Shown: positions 15,919 to 23,601 of the stretch, piece after piece
How positions within the stretch are numbered: the stretch's first letter is position 1
Layout: each line of letters begins with the position of its first letter
Source of the DNA: ZC4RG30 sp964632365
GTDB lineage: Bacteria; Pseudomonadota; Gammaproteobacteria; Steroidobacterales; Steroidobacteraceae
Assembly: GCA_964632365.1 (NCBI GenBank)
Contig: CAZWDR010000029.1
Coordinates: 1-26,400 of the forward strand
DNA: 26,400 nt
Reading direction: 5' to 3'
The notes under the pieces: generated by a model
Databases searched by the model: none
Seen by the model: only the letters and a program-made list of their open reading frames with translations
Told to the model about the DNA's origin: nothing
Position numbers and translations under genes: made by a program

Positions 15919-16463
15919 CACGCCGATGCCGCGGTGCCGACGATCACCGCCACGGTGCAGTGGACGGCCGTACCGGTGTTGGCCATGCACCAGCTGATGC
16001 CGCTGTTGAGTCCCATGCGGTAGCCGGGCTTGTCCCGCTCATGGTTCTGGCACTGGCACTGGTCGCAACCCACCTTGCCGCAACAGTCGTTGTAGCTGAC
16101 CAGGTAATGGCGCTGGTCGGTCGGGTTCTCGCAGGTGCCGATCCAGGCGACCTTCGAGGGCTCCGAGCCAGGCGGGCAGGTGGACGGCCCGCCGCCGCAG
16201 CAGGAGCACAGCCGGCCCGACAGGCCGCAGTAGCGCCAGTAATCGCAGGCGTTCTCGTCCTCGTCCTGCCGGTTCTTCATCGAGGCCGCGTGCGCCTCCC
16301 CGAACCGGTCGAAGGGCAGCATCGGCAACACGCCGGCGCCGACCAGCGCTGTACCCAGTTTCGAGATGAACGTGCGGCGGCCATAGGCACTGGCGTGCGT
16401 GCGCGCCTTCTTTTCGGTGGATCGGTCCAGCGCGATTTCCAGCTTCTCGAGCAGCTTCAACAT
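15918..16463 (-). CDS. TTQ amine dehydrogenase light chain (MauA/AauA family)
   Basis: 181-residue precursor with a long Tat-type leader (YGRRTFISKLGTALVGAG, about 27-44). The mature part has 14 cysteines, two more than the 12 I count in the Paracoccus methylamine dehydrogenase chain as I recall it. Trp107 (KVAWIGTC) and Trp158 (ISWCMAN) are 51 residues apart, the spacing of the two tryptophans joined as tryptophan tryptophylquinone. Asp126 (SYNDCCG) matches catalytic Asp76 of methylamine dehydrogenase. The 12-residue distance from Trp158 to the Thr of HCT fits aromatic amine dehydrogenase better. Ser82 replaces the conserved Asp (Asp32 in methylamine dehydrogenase). The subunit carries the quinone that oxidises primary amines in the periplasm. 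GGAAG eight bases upstream supports the start. Confidence 0.93.
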   Translation of the reverse strand: MLKLLEKLEIALDRSTEKKARTHASAYGRRTFISKLGTALVGAGVLPMLPFDRFGEAHAASMKNRQDEDENACDYWRYCGLSGRLCSCCGGGPSTCPPGSEPSKVAWIGTCENPTDQRHYLVSYNDCCGKVGCDQCQCQNHERDKPGYRMGLNSGISWCMANTGTAVHCTVAVIVGTAASA

Positions 16464-16495
16464 GGAAAGGTCTTCCTTCTTTTCGTGGCAGCGGT

Positions 16496-17110
16496 TCAGG
16501 CGTGGGGATGCGAATGGGCCGGCTCGTGCTTCTCGAGGAACTTCTGGATCGAGGGCACGCCGAGGTCCTGGGCGTTGAGCAGGCTTTCAAGCTGCTCGCG
16601 GTTATTGACCAGTCCCTTCGACTTGACGACGCCGTCGGCCCCGATCAGCACCGCGAAGGGCAGGCGCGAGACGCGGAAGGCCAGGCCCATCGGCGTCGAC
16701 AGCACATAACCGAAGTCCTGCAGCCGGTGCTGCGACGCGAACGCGCGATGTTCGACCGCGTCGCCATCGCTGGCGAACACCAGGCGCAGGCTTGCGCCTT
16801 CTGCCACCGCCAGCGAGCGCAGGATGGGCAGCAGCTTCTTGCACACCGGGCAGTTCGGCGACAGGAAGAACAGCAGTGTCGCGGCGGCCGCAGGCCCGCC
16901 GATGCTCACCTGCGCTTCGCTGGTCAACGATGGCAGCGTGAACTTCGGCGCGGCTTCGCCCACCGCCGGTCCGGCATCGGTGACCAGCGCGCCCAGCGGG
17001 GCCACGCGCTCGAACAGGATGCCCACCTGGCGGGACAGTGCCCACACCGCGACGGCAAGTGCCGCCACGACCAGGAACAGCACACCGACGACAACAGAAA
17101 GGATTTGCAT
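16496..17110 (-). CDS. mauD: Amine dehydrogenase maturation protein MauD (thioredoxin-like)
   Basis: 204 residues. A single N-terminal membrane anchor (about 3-25) precedes a periplasmic thioredoxin/TlpA-like domain with the redox motif CPVC (87-90) in LFFLSPNCPVCKKLLP. A conserved tail segment (GLAFRVSRLPFAVLIGADG, about 147-165) and a His-rich C-terminus follow. MauD is needed to form the many disulfides of the light chain, and mutants degrade it. The start is the ATG at 17110, at the membrane segment; the open frame continues to 17362 but overlaps mauE. It lies between mauE (20 bp upstream) and the light chain (32 bp downstream), in the conserved B-E-D-A order. Confidence 0.9.
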   Translation of the reverse strand: MQILSVVVGVLFLVVAALAVAVWALSRQVGILFERVAPLGALVTDAGPAVGEAAPKFTLPSLTSEAQVSIGGPAAAATLLFFLSPNCPVCKKLLPILRSLAVAEGASLRLVFASDGDAVEHRAFASQHRLQDFGYVLSTPMGLAFRVSRLPFAVLIGADGVVKSKGLVNNREQLESLLNAQDLGVPSIQKFLEKHEPAHSHPHA

Positions 17111-17130
17111 GATTCGATTCCTTGGATGGT

Positions 17131-17670
17131 TCAGAGTCGGGAGAAGGCCGAGGCCCGCGCGTGCGCGTGGTTGCCCAGCAGCTGGTCGAAGGCCAGGAAG
17201 GTGAGCCACAGTGCGATCACGCAGGCGACAACCGCGACGAACCCGCTGCCGGGCAGCGCCGCGCCGGGCCACAGCATCGCCGGCAGCGCGCACAGCGCGA
17301 GGGCGCTGTTGCGCAGCAGGTGCAGCGTCGTGATGCCCTGTCCGCCGCCGCCGCAGCCGCAATCGATCGACGTGCGACCGCGTGCGAGGTTCAGGCCGAT
17401 CGCCGCCGCATAGCCCAGCAGCAGGCCACCTGCCAGCAGCGCCGCGGCGGCGCGCGTGGCCGGCAGCACCAGCCCCACGACCACCAGTGCCTCCAGCACC
17501 AGCAGCAGCGGGGCGATGGAGACCTCCAGTCCTGCCGGCAGCAGCCGGTAATCGCGCACGATGCCGACGAACTGGCCGTAACCGGCCAGCTTGTGCAGGA
17601 TGGCGCGCACGAACACCAGCGATACGAAGCAGGCGCCGGTGATTGCGAGGAAGGTGGCCGCGACTTGCAT
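17131..17670 (-). CDS. mauE: Amine dehydrogenase accessory membrane protein MauE
   Basis: 179 residues with four to five predicted membrane helices of the MauE/DoxX-like type (FLAITGACFVSLVFVRAILHK at the N-terminus, later LEALVVVGLVLPATRAAAALL). A cytoplasmic or periplasmic CGCGGGG segment (about residue 116) follows the third helix and could be a redox cysteine pair, analogous to a DsbB/DsbD-like partner. MauE works with MauD in maturing the TTQ light chain. The start at 17670 overlaps the heavy-chain stop (TGATG). A longer open frame to 17709 would add 13 residues inside the heavy-chain gene and is unlikely. Confidence 0.87.
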   Translation of the reverse strand: MQVAATFLAITGACFVSLVFVRAILHKLAGYGQFVGIVRDYRLLPAGLEVSIAPLLLVLEALVVVGLVLPATRAAAALLAGGLLLGYAAAIGLNLARGRTSIDCGCGGGGQGITTLHLLRNSALALCALPAMLWPGAALPGSGFVAVVACVIALWLTFLAFDQLLGNHAHARASAFSRL

Positions 17671-18806
17671 CAGCGCACCAGCAGGTTCGGGCCGCTGTTC
17701 ACCACCCACTGGCGGTCGAAGAACAGCGCGTGACCGGCCGCGGGCTGCACGATGTACTTGTCAATCGCGCGGTCCTCGGGATTGTTCGACAGAAGCATCG
17801 GCACGGGTCCGTCCACATAGGCGATGCCGTTGGTCGCCTTCACCGTGGAGCGCGACAGCACCTTCTGCGCGGCGAGATCCACCGCCCAGACCTGCTTGCC
17901 GTTCACGCGGTGATCGCCGTCGCCGGAGCCGGGGAACATGCTGATGAACATCACGCCGGCGGCCGGCGCGAGCGTGGCGAGGTTCTCGCTGGCCGGCTTC
18001 CAGCCTCCGGGTACGCCCTCGACCAGGGAGAACTTGCTGGCGAGCTTCGCAGTCGGGCCGGAGATGTCCACCTGGTACACCACGCCGTTGAACGAGGCGA
18101 AATACAGCGTGTCGCCGTTGCGCACCGCCTTCGGGAACAGTGGGTCGACGTCCGCGTCGAAGAAGGCCTCGCTGCGCGCCACGCCGCGGCTCTTGCCGCC
18201 GGCATCGAGCAGCACTGTGGCCGCTGTGCCATCGCCGCACAGCGCGACGAACTTGCCTGGCGCCGTCATCGCCGGATAGATGCCGAAGCAGCCGGGCATC
18301 GGGATCTCGGCGGCGAACTTCTTCGCCTGCAGGTCGACCACGCTGACCGAGGTGGCCGGCGTCGCGTTCTGCAGCAGCAGGAACTTCTCGTCGCTGGACA
18401 GCCCCAGCATCGTGCTGTCGTTGCCGCGCAGCGCGAGGCGGGGCGGCACCTCGATCTCGAATGGCAGCTTCTCCAGCGTCGCCAGATCCCACATCTCCAC
18501 CGCGTCGGTGCGCTTGCCGGTGCTGCCGCGCTCCCACCAGCTATTGGTGACGATCACCTGGCCACCCTTGTTCAGCAGGAACTGGCCGCGCCAGCCCGGA
18601 AGGCCGACCACTCCCTGCCATTTGAGCTCCCCGGCATCGGCGACGAGGATGCGCTCGCCGCCGGTGAGCAGCAGCGGCCCCTTCGACTCGATGGTCGGCC
18701 TGACGACGAGGGTCTCGCTGGGCAGCGGGTCGCCGGCCGTGGCGACCCCCGCGAGACCCGTGGCCGCGACCAGCGCGGCAGATACCGAACGCCAATTCAA
18801 TTCCAT
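17670..18806 (-). CDS. TTQ amine dehydrogenase heavy chain (MauB/AauB family)
   Basis: 378 residues. A signal peptide (about 1-24, ending VATAG) is followed by repeated beta-strand units of a seven-bladed propeller, with ILVADAGELKWQGVVGLPGWRGQF, MLGLSSDEKFLLLQNATP, GCFGIYPAM and NPEDRAIDKYIVQ among recognisable segments. Length is normal for the family. Two heavy and two light chains form the periplasmic dehydrogenase, which converts a primary amine to aldehyde and ammonia and passes electrons to a cytochrome or cupredoxin. The ATG at 18806 has GGGAGAAAG just upstream. The frame is open to 19019, but only within the receptor gene. Overall context (B-E-D-A order, no mauF/mauG) points to an aromatic-amine-type enzyme, but the substrate is not proven. 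Confidence 0.91.
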   Translation of the reverse strand: MELNWRSVSAALVAATGLAGVATAGDPLPSETLVVRPTIESKGPLLLTGGERILVADAGELKWQGVVGLPGWRGQFLLNKGGQVIVTNSWWERGSTGKRTDAVEMWDLATLEKLPFEIEVPPRLALRGNDSTMLGLSSDEKFLLLQNATPATSVSVVDLQAKKFAAEIPMPGCFGIYPAMTAPGKFVALCGDGTAATVLLDAGGKSRGVARSEAFFDADVDPLFPKAVRNGDTLYFASFNGVVYQVDISGPTAKLASKFSLVEGVPGGWKPASENLATLAPAAGVMFISMFPGSGDGDHRVNGKQVWAVDLAAQKVLSRSTVKATNGIAYVDGPVPMLLSNNPEDRAIDKYIVQPAAGHALFFDRQWVVNSGPNLLVR

Positions 18807-18843
18807 CTGGACTTTCTCCCGTGTGTCGATCCGATTGGCCGCA

Positions 18844-18867
18844 GGCGGCGGGGGACACCCCGCCGCC
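18844..18867. promoter_or_regulatory. Perfect 10-bp GC hairpin between TonB receptor and heavy-chain genes
   Basis: GGCGGCGGGG (18844-18853) pairs completely with CCCCGCCGCC (18858-18867) around a four-base loop. It begins about nine bases after the receptor stop on the minus strand and ends 37 bases before the heavy-chain ATG. No T-tract follows it in the direction of transcription. It could be an RNA-processing or stability element that sets the receptor and dehydrogenase at different levels, or a partial terminator. Confidence 0.55.
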
Positions 18868-18876
18868 GTGGAGCGC

Positions 18877-21141
18877 TTAGAAGTCGTAAGAGACGTTGAA
18901 GTAGACGGCCCGCGGATAACCGCGCTTGCGCGTGCCGGCGCCGGTGGTGCTGTTGGGGCTGACCGACGAGACGTATTTCTTGTCGAGCAGGTTGTAGGCC
19001 GCAACCTGCAACCGGGCATTCTCGAAGCGGTCTCCGGGCAGGCCCTTGTATGACACCGAGGCGTTCAGCAGCGAGTAGTCCGCGACCGTGCTGGTGTTGG
19101 CGCCGTTGGTGAAACGCTCGTCCATGTACTGCGCGTCCACCGACCAGGACCAGTTCATGCCGCTCCAGTTGACGCTGGCGCTCGCGATCAGTTCGGGCTG
19201 GTCCGGCAGGGTGTTGCCATCCACCTCGCGCAGCACCGTGAGGTTGCCGCTGCTGTCGAACTCGTAATAGTCGTCGACAAAACGCGAGTCCACGTACGAC
19301 AGCGAAGTGAACAGCCGCCAGCCCGGCGCGGGGCGGTATTCGCCCATCAGTTCCGCACCCTGCGTCTCGACACCATTGGCATTCAGGTAGGTCGCGCCCG
19401 ACAGTCCGCCGCGTGTCGCGCCCGAGAACGACAGGATCCGGTCCTTGTATTTGACGTGGAACGCGGAGACCAGGCCGCTCCAGCTGCCTCCCGTCAGGCG
19501 CACGCCGATGTCGGTATTGCGCGAGGATTCGGGCCGCAGGTCGGGGTTGTAGACCACCGACGCCAGGCCAGCGGAGGGAATGCTGCCGAAGTTCTCCGCA
19601 TAGTTCGCGAACGCCTGCACCCCATCGACCAAGTCGAACGTCAGGCCGGCCTGCGGCTGGAACCAGTCCTTGCCACGGTTGGTCTCGTCACGGCGCACCG
19701 AGACGTAATAGTCCTGCGGATTCGCATAGCCGGTGAGCGTGCGTTTCGTGCTCAGGCCCTTCACGCCGACCTGCAGCGCCATGCGGTCGTCCAGCAGGCG
19801 CAACGTGTCCTTCACGTAGGCACTGACGATGTCGGTCTTCACCGCATAGTCAGTCTCGATGATGATCACCGGGAAACGGATCATCTCCCCGGTCACCGGA
19901 TCGGTGTTGTTCAGCGGCTGATAGAGGCTGTAGTCGTGCCGCTCCAGCCAGCCGCCCACCTCGACGGTGTTCGCACCGCTTTCCCACTTCAGGTGCGTGG
20001 TCACGCCGTGACGGTCCAGGGTGCGCCGGCCGTCGCGCTGCACCGGCAGGCCGTTGGGCATCGTGACGTCGGTGCGGCCGGGGGTTCCCGCGATGGCGTT
20101 GTTGTAGCCGCTCCATCCGGTCTCTGGCGGCAGCCCCCAGAAGATGCGCGAGAAGTTGTGATGGTAGTAGGGCGTCACCTCGAGCGAGGCATCGGGCGTG
20201 AGCTGGAAGAACCCCTTCAGCGAATGCACGCGCGTGTTGTAGTCATTGCGCCAGTATCCGATCCATACATTGTCCACGCCCGGATCGCCGGTGATCATGC
20301 TGTTGAGCTGGCCGCCCGCGGCATAGTTGGGGTCGAACTCGTTGGTGATGTTCTGCGTGTCGTGGTCCGAGCCATACGCCCACCGGAAGGCATAGCCGAT
20401 GCTGTGCGGGCCGAACTCGCGCACCAGCTTCGATTCGAAGCGGTCCGAGCGGTTGGGGTAGCGGCGATTCTCGAACTGGCCCACCTGCGCGCGCGCGCCT
20501 GAGAGATAGGCGTGGATGCCGGTGCCCGCGATCTCGCCGGTGTCGACGCGCACGAACACCCGGCTCATGTCATAGCGGCCGATCGTGCCCGCGATCGAAC
20601 CGCCGAACTCCGGTTCCGGATCCGCGCTCAGATAGCGGATGGCTCCGCCCAGCGCCGACATCGCAGGCTGCGTCACGTCGCCGGACCCGGGCGACACCTG
20701 CACCGTGCTCAGGTTCTCCGACAGCACCAGCCGCGTGATCACCGAGCCTTCGTCCTTGTTGCCCATGAAGGGCATGCCATCGACGCTCAGTCCGATCTGG
20801 TTGATGTCGAAGCCGCGGATGCGCAGCCGGTTGTTCAGTTCATACAGGCCAAAGGGATCCGAGGTTTGCACATTGACGCCGGGCAGTTCCTTCAGCACCG
20901 CCAGTGGCGAGATGCCCTGGATCTCGGTGGCGATGGAGTCCATCGAGATGGTGGCGGTGGTGCGCGCCTCGCCCTGGCCGAACACGACGACCTCGGCCAG
21001 TTCGACCTCCTCGATGTCATCCAGCACTTCGGCGACGGCCGGCATGGATAGTGCGGACAGGATGCCCGCGCCCCACGGCGCAAGAAGAAGCGGACGTCGG
21101 AACGATGCACGCACTGCGGCGGATACAGGCTCAGGTTTCAT
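18877..21141 (-). CDS. TonB-dependent receptor of the amine-oxidation operon
   Basis: 754 residues. A basic N-terminus and hydrophobic signal (about 12-35, ending AVAE) lead to a TonB-box-like ELAEVVVFGQGE. The plug follows (SPLAVLKELPGVNVQTSDPFG, NNRLRIRGFDINQIGLSVDGMPF, VQVSPGSGDVTQPAMSALGGAI), then a long barrel ending in NVSYDF. There is no N-terminal signalling domain. The ATG at 21141 has GGGAGAG six bases away. The open frame runs on to 22281, but that upstream part overlaps the sigma factor gene and is not receptor-like. It sits 44 bp after the sigma factor and 70 bp before the heavy chain, so I infer uptake of the amine substrate or of a metal or cofactor for this pathway. Substrate unknown. 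Confidence 0.9.
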   Translation of the reverse strand: MKPEPVSAAVRASFRRPLLLAPWGAGILSALSMPAVAEVLDDIEEVELAEVVVFGQGEARTTATISMDSIATEIQGISPLAVLKELPGVNVQTSDPFGLYELNNRLRIRGFDINQIGLSVDGMPFMGNKDEGSVITRLVLSENLSTVQVSPGSGDVTQPAMSALGGAIRYLSADPEPEFGGSIAGTIGRYDMSRVFVRVDTGEIAGTGIHAYLSGARAQVGQFENRRYPNRSDRFESKLVREFGPHSIGYAFRWAYGSDHDTQNITNEFDPNYAAGGQLNSMITGDPGVDNVWIGYWRNDYNTRVHSLKGFFQLTPDASLEVTPYYHHNFSRIFWGLPPETGWSGYNNAIAGTPGRTDVTMPNGLPVQRDGRRTLDRHGVTTHLKWESGANTVEVGGWLERHDYSLYQPLNNTDPVTGEMIRFPVIIIETDYAVKTDIVSAYVKDTLRLLDDRMALQVGVKGLSTKRTLTGYANPQDYYVSVRRDETNRGKDWFQPQAGLTFDLVDGVQAFANYAENFGSIPSAGLASVVYNPDLRPESSRNTDIGVRLTGGSWSGLVSAFHVKYKDRILSFSGATRGGLSGATYLNANGVETQGAELMGEYRPAPGWRLFTSLSYVDSRFVDDYYEFDSSGNLTVLREVDGNTLPDQPELIASASVNWSGMNWSWSVDAQYMDERFTNGANTSTVADYSLLNASVSYKGLPGDRFENARLQVAAYNLLDKKYVSSVSPNSTTGAGTRKRGYPRAVYFNVSYDF

Positions 21142-21185
21142 GGCTCTCCCACACGATGATTGCCGTACTGCTGACATGACGCGCA

Positions 21186-21812
21186 TCACGTTGCTTCCCC
21201 TACCGTGATGCGAACCGGATCTGCATGCGAAGACGCACGCGGATGAAATGAAGTACGCCGCTGCCGCATGCCAGCGCATGGCGCGACATCTTCGCCACGC
21301 AACTGCTTCAGCGCGCTGCGCATGTGCTTCTCCACGGTCTTCACCGAAATGCCGTAACGCGCCGCGATCTGCGGATACGACAGTTCGCCGCTCCGGTGCA
21401 GCAGGAAGATCTCGCGGCAACGCGGCGGCAGCATTTCGATGGCGCGGAGCACGCGGTCGAGGTCCTCCGCGTGCACCAGTGCGCGGTCTGGCCCCGGCGC
21501 ATCGCTGGCCATCTCCAGTCCCTCGATGGACCGGTGGCGCAGGACATGCCGCACGCGTGCGGCGCGGCGCAGGTCCTGCACGACGTTCATCGCCACGCGC
21601 AGCAGCAGGTGGTAGGGCGCGCGGATCTGCTGCGACCCTTCGTACTGCATCATGCGCAGGTAGGCTTCCTGGGCGATGTCCGCCGGCTCCACCGCGGATC
21701 CGCTGACGCGCGTGCGCAGGAATCGCAGCAACTGCTGGTGGTGTCGATGTGCAAGGCCCGATACCGACAATGGTGGTGCGTCGGTGTTCTCTGCTGCTGG
21801 CAGCGATGCCAT
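21186..21812 (-). CDS. ECF (FecI-like) RNA polymerase sigma factor
   Basis: 208 residues. Region 2 is visible as QQLLRFLRTRV through EPADIAQEAYLRMM (about 26-55) and APYHLLLRVAMNVVQDLRR (65-83). Region 4 is LPPRCREIFLLHRSGELSYPQIAARYGISVKTVEKHM (128-164), whose last part is the -35-binding helix-turn-helix of FecI-type sigma factors. The start at 21812 has GGGAAAG (21828-21822) nine bases upstream; an ATG at 21821 would sit right against that sequence. The frame is open to 22178 without family similarity. It is the first gene of the run and 44 bp ahead of the receptor, so it may activate the operon. No FecR-type anti-sigma gene is adjacent. Confidence 0.86.
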   Translation of the reverse strand: MASLPAAENTDAPPLSVSGLAHRHHQQLLRFLRTRVSGSAVEPADIAQEAYLRMMQYEGSQQIRAPYHLLLRVAMNVVQDLRRAARVRHVLRHRSIEGLEMASDAPGPDRALVHAEDLDRVLRAIEMLPPRCREIFLLHRSGELSYPQIAARYGISVKTVEKHMRSALKQLRGEDVAPCAGMRQRRTSFHPRASSHADPVRITVGEAT

Positions 21813-22153
21813 CGGTTCCATCTTTCCCGCCTGCTCGATCCGGTTGATATGTTGAGTGCACAAGGCGTGCCATCGTGGATGCACAGGAATGGCGAACGCA
21901 CCAGAGACCAGGCACTGCATTGGCGCAGCCATCGCGCCGCATGCAGATGCAGCGTTGCCGCGCGGAATTCGTGCCGGCAATGCGATCGCGGATGCGCCGC
22001 CTGATGAGACTGGTGCAACGTGCCGCACATCTGCAGTGCAGCGTCTGCATGACGGCCTGCGCCATCGCAAGGCATGCGCGGTGCACGATGGAACGCGACA
22101 TCGCGCACGCAGCGCAGTGGTAGGGGAGTGGCGCGCGGCGACGTCTCCAGTTG
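21813..22153. other. Divergent spacer between sigma factor and cytochrome-like gene
   Basis: 341 bases without a gene I would support. The minus-strand frames that run through it are open only because of base composition and show no family features. It must hold the promoters of both the sigma operon and the 22154 gene, but I see no convincing -35/-10 pair. GCCATCG occurs three times in the same orientation (21869, 21928, 22061), and CCATCGTG (21870-21877) has an inverted copy at 22084-22091. These may be chance. Confidence 0.5.
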
Positions 22154-23527
22154 ATGCGAATGCACCACTTCCTCCCACGTCGGCTACTGGCGAGCGCAGT
22201 CATTGCGGTCGCGCTCTTTCCACTGCAGGCGGACGAGCTGTCCGTAGCACCGGTGAGCTGGGACCATTCCTTTCCCGCCATCGCCTACGGCGCGCGCGCC
22301 AATGACAATGCGGTGGCGCGGCTGGTCGAGCGGCTGGCGGCTGGCGCGACGCTGCCCGCACCGCATCCCGTGCGTGGCCACCTCGACGGGCTGCTGCAGG
22401 CGCTGGACATCAGTCCGTCCTCGCAGGTGCTGGTGTTCTCCCGCACCAGCCTGCAATCACGGTTCATCAGTGCGGCCCGGCCGCGTGCCATCTACTTCAA
22501 CGACCACACCTACGTCGCCTGGGTGCAGGGCAGTGATGACCTTGAAGTGCTGACGATCGATGCGCAGCGGGGCCCGGTCTTCTTTGCGGTGCGCAATGTC
22601 ATTGGCGCGCCGCCCGCGTTCGAACGCGAGGCGCTGCGGTGCATGGTGTGCCATGACAGTGCCGCCACGCGTCCCGGCGGCCACCCAAAGGTGATGTTGC
22701 TGTCCTCGCCCGTGGCAGGTCAGGTGAATCCGCCACTGCGGATCGGTCCCGCCGAGGTGACCCATGCGACCGCGCTGGAAGACCGGTGGGGCGGATGGTT
22801 CGTGACCGGCAGCCTCGGTGCGCAGCTTCACGTGGGCAATCTCCCGCTCGAAGCAGTGACCGAGCCTGAGCTGCTGGGCATCCACAACCGCAGCAACCTG
22901 CCCGGCCTCGCGAGCCACCTCGACACGCGCCCCTATCTGACCGACAAGAGCGATGTGGTCGCGCTGCTGGTGCTGGAGCACCAGGCCTCGGTGCAGAACC
23001 TGCTCACGCGCCTGCGCTATGAAGCATCCGTGCTGCCCTCCGCCGTGGCGGCGCCGCGTTGGAGCGCAGTCGATCGGCCCGCGCAGGCGGTACTGCAGCC
23101 CACGCTGGATGCGCTGGCCGCGGCGCTGACCTTCCAGGACGAGCGGCGGCTGCTCGGACGCATCGCCGGCAATGCCGGCTTCGAGGCCGCCTACATGGCA
23201 TCTGGCCCCTTCGATGGCCAGGGCCGGTCGCTGCGGCAACTTGACCTGCGTCGCCGCCTGTACCGGCATCCGCTCAGTCCGCTGGTCCATTCGGCGCAGT
23301 TCGACGCACTGCCGGTCGCTGCCCGGGATTACCTCTATGGGCGGATCGCGGCGACGCTGCGGGAGGCCTCCGGGGATGCCGAGCTGGATGCCGATCGGCG
23401 CGCGGCGCTGGAGATCCTCGCGCAGACCAGCCCGGGCTACGCCGCGTGGTCCGCTGCCCTTGCGGGCGCGCCGGCCGCATCCGGTTCCGCGCCGGCACCG
23501 CCCACCATGGCGAACCCCGGCCGCTGA
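22154..23527 (+). CDS. Exported protein with a single c-type haem site, function unknown
   Basis: 457 residues. A signal peptide (about 8-26) is followed by a region with SRTSLQSRFISAARPRAIYF (96-115), YVAWVQG and DAQRGPVFFAVRN, then one haem motif CMVCH (163-167). Further blocks are RWGGWFVTG, HNRSNLPGLASHLDTRPYLTDKSDVVALLVLEHQ and RYEA. I recognise the overall pattern as a cytochrome-like family seen in several bacterial phyla without an assigned role. It is not a dihaem MauG/CcpA-type peroxidase, since there is only one CXXCH. It is divergent from the sigma factor and 74 bp before ppiD. Proximity suggests a part in the amine pathway, either electron transfer or TTQ maturation, but that is inference. 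Starts at 22151 (TTG) and 22160 (ATG) are alternatives. Confidence 0.75.
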   Translation: MRMHHFLPRRLLASAVIAVALFPLQADELSVAPVSWDHSFPAIAYGARANDNAVARLVERLAAGATLPAPHPVRGHLDGLLQALDISPSSQVLVFSRTSLQSRFISAARPRAIYFNDHTYVAWVQGSDDLEVLTIDAQRGPVFFAVRNVIGAPPAFEREALRCMVCHDSAATRPGGHPKVMLLSSPVAGQVNPPLRIGPAEVTHATALEDRWGGWFVTGSLGAQLHVGNLPLEAVTEPELLGIHNRSNLPGLASHLDTRPYLTDKSDVVALLVLEHQASVQNLLTRLRYEASVLPSAVAAPRWSAVDRPAQAVLQPTLDALAAALTFQDERRLLGRIAGNAGFEAAYMASGPFDGQGRSLRQLDLRRRLYRHPLSPLVHSAQFDALPVAARDYLYGRIAATLREASGDAELDADRRAALEILAQTSPGYAAWSAALAGAPAASGSAPAPPTMANPGR

Positions 23528-23601
23528 CAGTAGACTTCCCCCCCTTTGTGGGACCCGCGAAGGTCCCCATCCATTACACGCGCGAAAACGGCGGGAAGAC
23601 C

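Noticed and set aside
21869..22067. Three GCCATCG copies in the divergent spacer as a possible operator or iteron set
   Set aside because: The spacing is irregular (59 and 133 bases) and a seven-base GC-rich word recurs easily by chance here.
21822..22178. 119-codon N-terminal extension of the sigma factor
   Set aside because: Sequence upstream of the chosen start shows no sigma-factor similarity, and a Shine-Dalgarno sequence sits at the later start.
21142..22281. 380-codon N-terminal extension of the receptor frame
   Set aside because: It runs through the sigma factor gene in another frame and lacks any receptor feature. A signal peptide with a good ribosome binding site starts at 21141.
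22154..23527. Calling this gene mauG
   Set aside because: MauG has two CXXCH motifs and a CCP-like fold; this protein has one CXXCH and different conserved blocks.
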